In this document: in pieces, positions 61,638 to 64,000 of the stretch | How the letters are laid out: each line of letters starts with the position of its first letter | How positions within the stretch are numbered: the stretch's first letter is position 1 | Assembly (NCBI RefSeq): GCF_002482975.1 | Contig: NZ_DLHA01000019.1 | Span: 296,374-360,373 of the forward strand | Length of the DNA: 64,000 nt | Direction: 5' to 3' | Origin: Flavobacterium sp. UBA7680 | Lineage (GTDB): Bacteria > Bacteroidota > Bacteroidia > Flavobacteriales > Flavobacteriaceae | Position numbers and translations under genes: made by a program | The notes under the pieces: generated by a model | Database searches by the model: none | What the model was told of the DNA's origin: nothing | Seen by the model: only the letters and a program-made list of their open reading frames with translations

Positions 61638-62410
61638 GAGGACTTTTTCTTTGTTTCCAAACTCGCTTTTAGCATCGACATTAAATCGTCGCTTTGTTTG
61701 CTGTGCACCACTTTAAGTTTTGGTGTTTTGGCCACTTTTCCTTTGGCTTTCTTTTTAATTATATCCAAAAGTTTGGCTGTATATTCATCTTTAAAACCTG
61801 TAATATCAAATTTCTCAGTAAGCTGATCGATCAATTTTTCAGCCATATCCATTTCTTTGGTGGCTTTTTTAGAAACCGGCGGCAGTTTTAATTCGTCTGT
61901 AGCCCTGATTTCCTGTTCAAACCGAATTCGGTTTAAAACAATGACATTTTTGTACGGTTTTAAAATGGCAAGACTTTCTTTGTTTCGCAAAACAAAACGC
62001 GTTACGCCTACTTTTCCTGAAGCTTCAAGCGCATCACGAAGCAATCCGTAGGCATTCATAGCGCCTTTATCCGGTTCGAGATAATACGGCTGTTCGTAGT
62101 AAATACTTTGGATTTCTTTTTCGAGAACAAAACTTTCAATAGCAATTGTTTTGGTTTTAATGGCATCTGCGGCTTCAAAATCTGAATCTTCTAAAATGAC
62201 ATATTTGTCTTCGATTTTATAACCTTTTACGATGTTAGCAAAATCAACTTCTTTACCCGTATCTTCATTAACACGTTTGAATTTAATATTGGCGTGGTCC
62301 TTTTTATCCAGCATATCCATATCCAGACTACTCTCCTGCACCGCCGAAAACATTTTTATTGGAATATTAATCAATCCAAAACTCACTGAACCTGTCCATA
62401 TTGATCTCAT
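61634..62410 (-). CDS. ku: Ku protein (NHEJ)
   Basis: A 258-residue prokaryotic Ku homodimer subunit. Starts [20 protein letters not shown] (family-typical), has [20 protein letters not shown], and a basic C-terminal tail ([20 protein letters not shown]) of the type that recruits LigD. It binds DNA ends and brings LigD. Coded on the opposite strand to ligD with overlapping stops, so each is probably transcribed from its own promoter. Confidence 0.95.
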   Translation of the reverse strand: MRSIWTGSVSFGLINIPIKMFSAVQESSLDMDMLDKKDHANIKFKRVNEDTGKEVDFANIVKGYKIEDKYVILEDSDFEAADAIKTKTIAIESFVLEKEIQSIYYEQPYYLEPDKGAMNAYGLLRDALEASGKVGVTRFVLRNKESLAILKPYKNVIVLNRIRFEQEIRATDELKLPPVSKKATKEMDMAEKLIDQLTEKFDITGFKDEYTAKLLDIIKKKAKGKVAKTPKLKVVHSKQSDDLMSMLKASLETKKKSS

Positions 62411-62506
62411 AACTATTTCATTTTTATTGACTTTAAAATTAAATCACAAACACTGATATAATTTTATAACATTCATCAAAATGTTTTACAAAATAACGAC
62501 CAAAAA

Positions 62507-62532
62507 AAACGGCGCATAAAGCACCGTTTTTT
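62507..62532 (-). terminator. Terminator of the sugar dehydrogenase gene
   Basis: Stem AAAACGGCGC / GCACCGTTTT (62508-62530) around a TTTA-type loop with a T-run on the minus strand, just after the heptamer array. Confidence 0.75.
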
Positions 62533-62566
62533 ATAATTAATAATTCACAATTAACAATTGATAATT
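62532..62566. repeat. Heptamer array at a stop codon
   Basis: Five units in phase: TATAATT, AATAATT, CACAATT, AACAATT, GATAATT. It overlaps the stop codon of the gene ending at 62565. Confidence 0.85.
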
Positions 62567-63794
62567 ATTTCTTATCTATTTTATAAAGTCTTCCCTGATC
62601 TGTTACGGCATACAAAGCGCCATCTGCACCTTGTGTAATATCTCTAAAACGCTGGCCTTCGCTAGCCAACAATCTTTCTTCTCCCACTACTTTATTATCT
62701 CTAATAACAAGTCTCGCAATATGTGTGGCGCTTAATGAACCTATGAAAAGATTATTTTCCCATTCCGGTACACGATTTCCTGAGTAGAAAGTCATTCCGC
62801 TAGGCGAAATCACAGGATCCCAGTAATAAACCGGCTGTTCCATTCCGTCTTTTTGCTGAATAGCATCGCCAATTGGCTGTCCGCTATATTCAATTCCGTA
62901 TGTGATAGTTGGCCAGCCATAATTTGTTCCCGCTTTTAAACGGTTGATTTCGTCACCGCCTCTTGGTCCGTGTTCACTCTCCCAGATTTCTTTCGTAACC
63001 GGATGCATAGCAAGTCCCTGCGGATTTCTATGTCCGTAAGTATATATTTCAGGCAATGCGTTTGCGCCGCCAAAAGTTGGATTTCCCGCTGCAGGCTGTC
63101 CGTCTTTTGTAATTCTGACTACTTTTCCAAGACTTGCCGTTAAAGATTGTGCCAAAGGTCGAGTCTGCAATACCGAACGTTCTCCCGTACTTACGACAAG
63201 ATTTCCGGTTTGATCAAAAAGAATTCTTCCGCCATAATGTAAATCACTTGGATTTGCCGGACTTGAACGATAAATTACCGTTGCATTTTCGATAGTTTTT
63301 TCATCGTTTGAAAGTTTTCCTTTTGCAACAGCAGAAATATTTCCTCCTGTTACGGCTTCAGAAAATACCCAATAAATCATTTTGTTTGTTGCATAATCAG
63401 GATCAAGGCATAAACCTAATAAACCTCCCTGATTCGCAGGATTTACAGCTGGTAAACCTGTAATTGGCGCGCTCACCACTCCGGCAGTTGTCACGATACG
63501 TAATGTTCCTGTTGTTTTTTGAGTAACCAAAAGTCGGCCGTCTGGAAGCACTTTCACGCCCCACGGACTTGTAAGCGCCGATGTAATGATTTCAGATTTA
63601 AATTCTGTATTGGTAGTCATTCCACTAATTCTGGTTTGTCCGGCAAAAGCAGGTTTATATTGAGTATTTGCAGGATTTGTTTCTACAGGGTTCGTTACGG
63701 TTCCGCCTCCATTTTCAGGATCATCATCGTTGTTATTGCAACTAAAGGCAAATAATGCACTCGAAAGAATCAAAATGTACTTTAAATTTTTCAT
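62565..63794 (-). CDS. PQQ-dependent sugar dehydrogenase-like lipoprotein
   Basis: A 409-residue lipoprotein (lipobox AFSC) with an Asn/Asp/Gly linker and a six-bladed propeller of the soluble aldose sugar dehydrogenase (YliI/Asd) type. Seen: ALTSPWGVKVLPDGRLLVTQ, GLLGLCLDPDYATNK, YGHRNPQGLAMHPVTKEIWE, SEHGPRGGDEINRLKAGTNY and GWPTITYG. The conserved His (HRNPQGLA) and the EHGPRGGDE cluster match PQQ/Ca-binding positions as I recall. Expected to oxidise aldoses using PQQ in the outer membrane or periplasm. PQQ supply is not encoded here. Confidence 0.9.
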   Translation of the reverse strand: MKNLKYILILSSALFAFSCNNNDDDPENGGGTVTNPVETNPANTQYKPAFAGQTRISGMTTNTEFKSEIITSALTSPWGVKVLPDGRLLVTQKTTGTLRIVTTAGVVSAPITGLPAVNPANQGGLLGLCLDPDYATNKMIYWVFSEAVTGGNISAVAKGKLSNDEKTIENATVIYRSSPANPSDLHYGGRILFDQTGNLVVSTGERSVLQTRPLAQSLTASLGKVVRITKDGQPAAGNPTFGGANALPEIYTYGHRNPQGLAMHPVTKEIWESEHGPRGGDEINRLKAGTNYGWPTITYGIEYSGQPIGDAIQQKDGMEQPVYYWDPVISPSGMTFYSGNRVPEWENNLFIGSLSATHIARLVIRDNKVVGEERLLASEGQRFRDITQGADGALYAVTDQGRLYKIDKK

Positions 63795-63926
63795 CGTAGA
63801 TATTTATTAAATTAATTTGGGTTATAACTCCAAATATCTAAAATAAAAATTCAAAAATTTTACATAATTTAAGATAAGACTTACAGAATTTTTATTACTA
63901 AAAACTTTGTATCTGGCTATCACTAT

Positions 63927-63998
63927 CATTCCATAGGAATGTTTCGTTGGTAGAAAAAAATAATGATAATTATTTGATTTTACGTTCCATAGGAACGT
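63927..63998. repeat. Start of another palindromic repeat cluster
   Basis: Two hairpins: CATTCCATAGGAATG (63927-63941) and ACGTTCCATAGGAACGT (63982-63998), spaced by 55 nt and separated by a GGTAGAAAAAA-containing spacer as in the cluster at 54 kb. It continues past the right edge. Confidence 0.7.
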
Positions 63999-64000
63999 TT

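Overview
The window is a piece of a Bacteroidota chromosome, most likely Flavobacterium or a close relative. Support comes from AT-rich intergenic DNA, promoter -7 elements of the TAnnTTTG type, an absence of Shine-Dalgarno sequences, type IX secretion (T9SS) sorting tails, a FecI/FecR/TonB-receptor/DUF4249 locus, and many short secreted or lipoprotein genes typical of that group. I see no rRNA, tRNA, CRISPR array, prophage or intact transposase.

Layout. 1-9.6 kb: the start of a PAP2-like gene, a large secreted GH87-type alpha-1,3-glucanase with duplicated Ig-like domains and a T9SS tail, three GNAT acetyltransferases, small secreted proteins and a GAF hybrid histidine kinase. 9.6-20.2 kb: a detoxification and redox block with short-chain dehydrogenases, VOC proteins, a nitroreductase, a GapN-type aldehyde dehydrogenase, a DinB protein, a zinc-finger FAD monooxygenase and three small Crp/Fnr regulators. 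Three genes here carry FNR-like boxes at a nearly constant distance from weak -7 elements. 20.3-25.5 kb: membrane proteins and two opposed groups of lipoprotein genes of unknown function, one of them frameshifted. 25.6-33.6 kb: an iron- or nutrient-uptake style sigma/anti-sigma/receptor/lipoprotein operon, then a TPR sensor kinase. 33.6-41.4 kb: an old yellow enzyme flanked by two near-identical palindromic repeat elements, a porin/MBL/epoxide-hydrolase operon, a DJ-1/PfpI protein with an ABM monooxygenase, and a fourth Crp/Fnr regulator.

41.5-50.2 kb: an acidic protein, a degenerate Hint protein paired with a PhyH-type oxygenase, an SDR/AraC locus with a direct-repeat operator, an exported PPC-domain protein, a methyltransferase, and a TetR/thioesterase pair sharing an identical palindromic operator. 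50.5-54.5 kb: two large secreted surface proteins followed by a dense palindromic repeat cluster. 54.5-64 kb: a DUF1254 lipoprotein, a large-subunit catalase, a full NHEJ pair (LigD and Ku, convergent with overlapping ends) and a PQQ-type sugar dehydrogenase. The last bases enter another palindromic repeat cluster.

The most interesting signals are regulatory and structural. One is the Crp/Fnr paralogues whose recognition helices differ in step with the box type next to them. Another is a degenerate 7-bp repeat that abuts or overlaps the stop codon of five minus-strand genes. All coordinates were read by eye; no database search was run.
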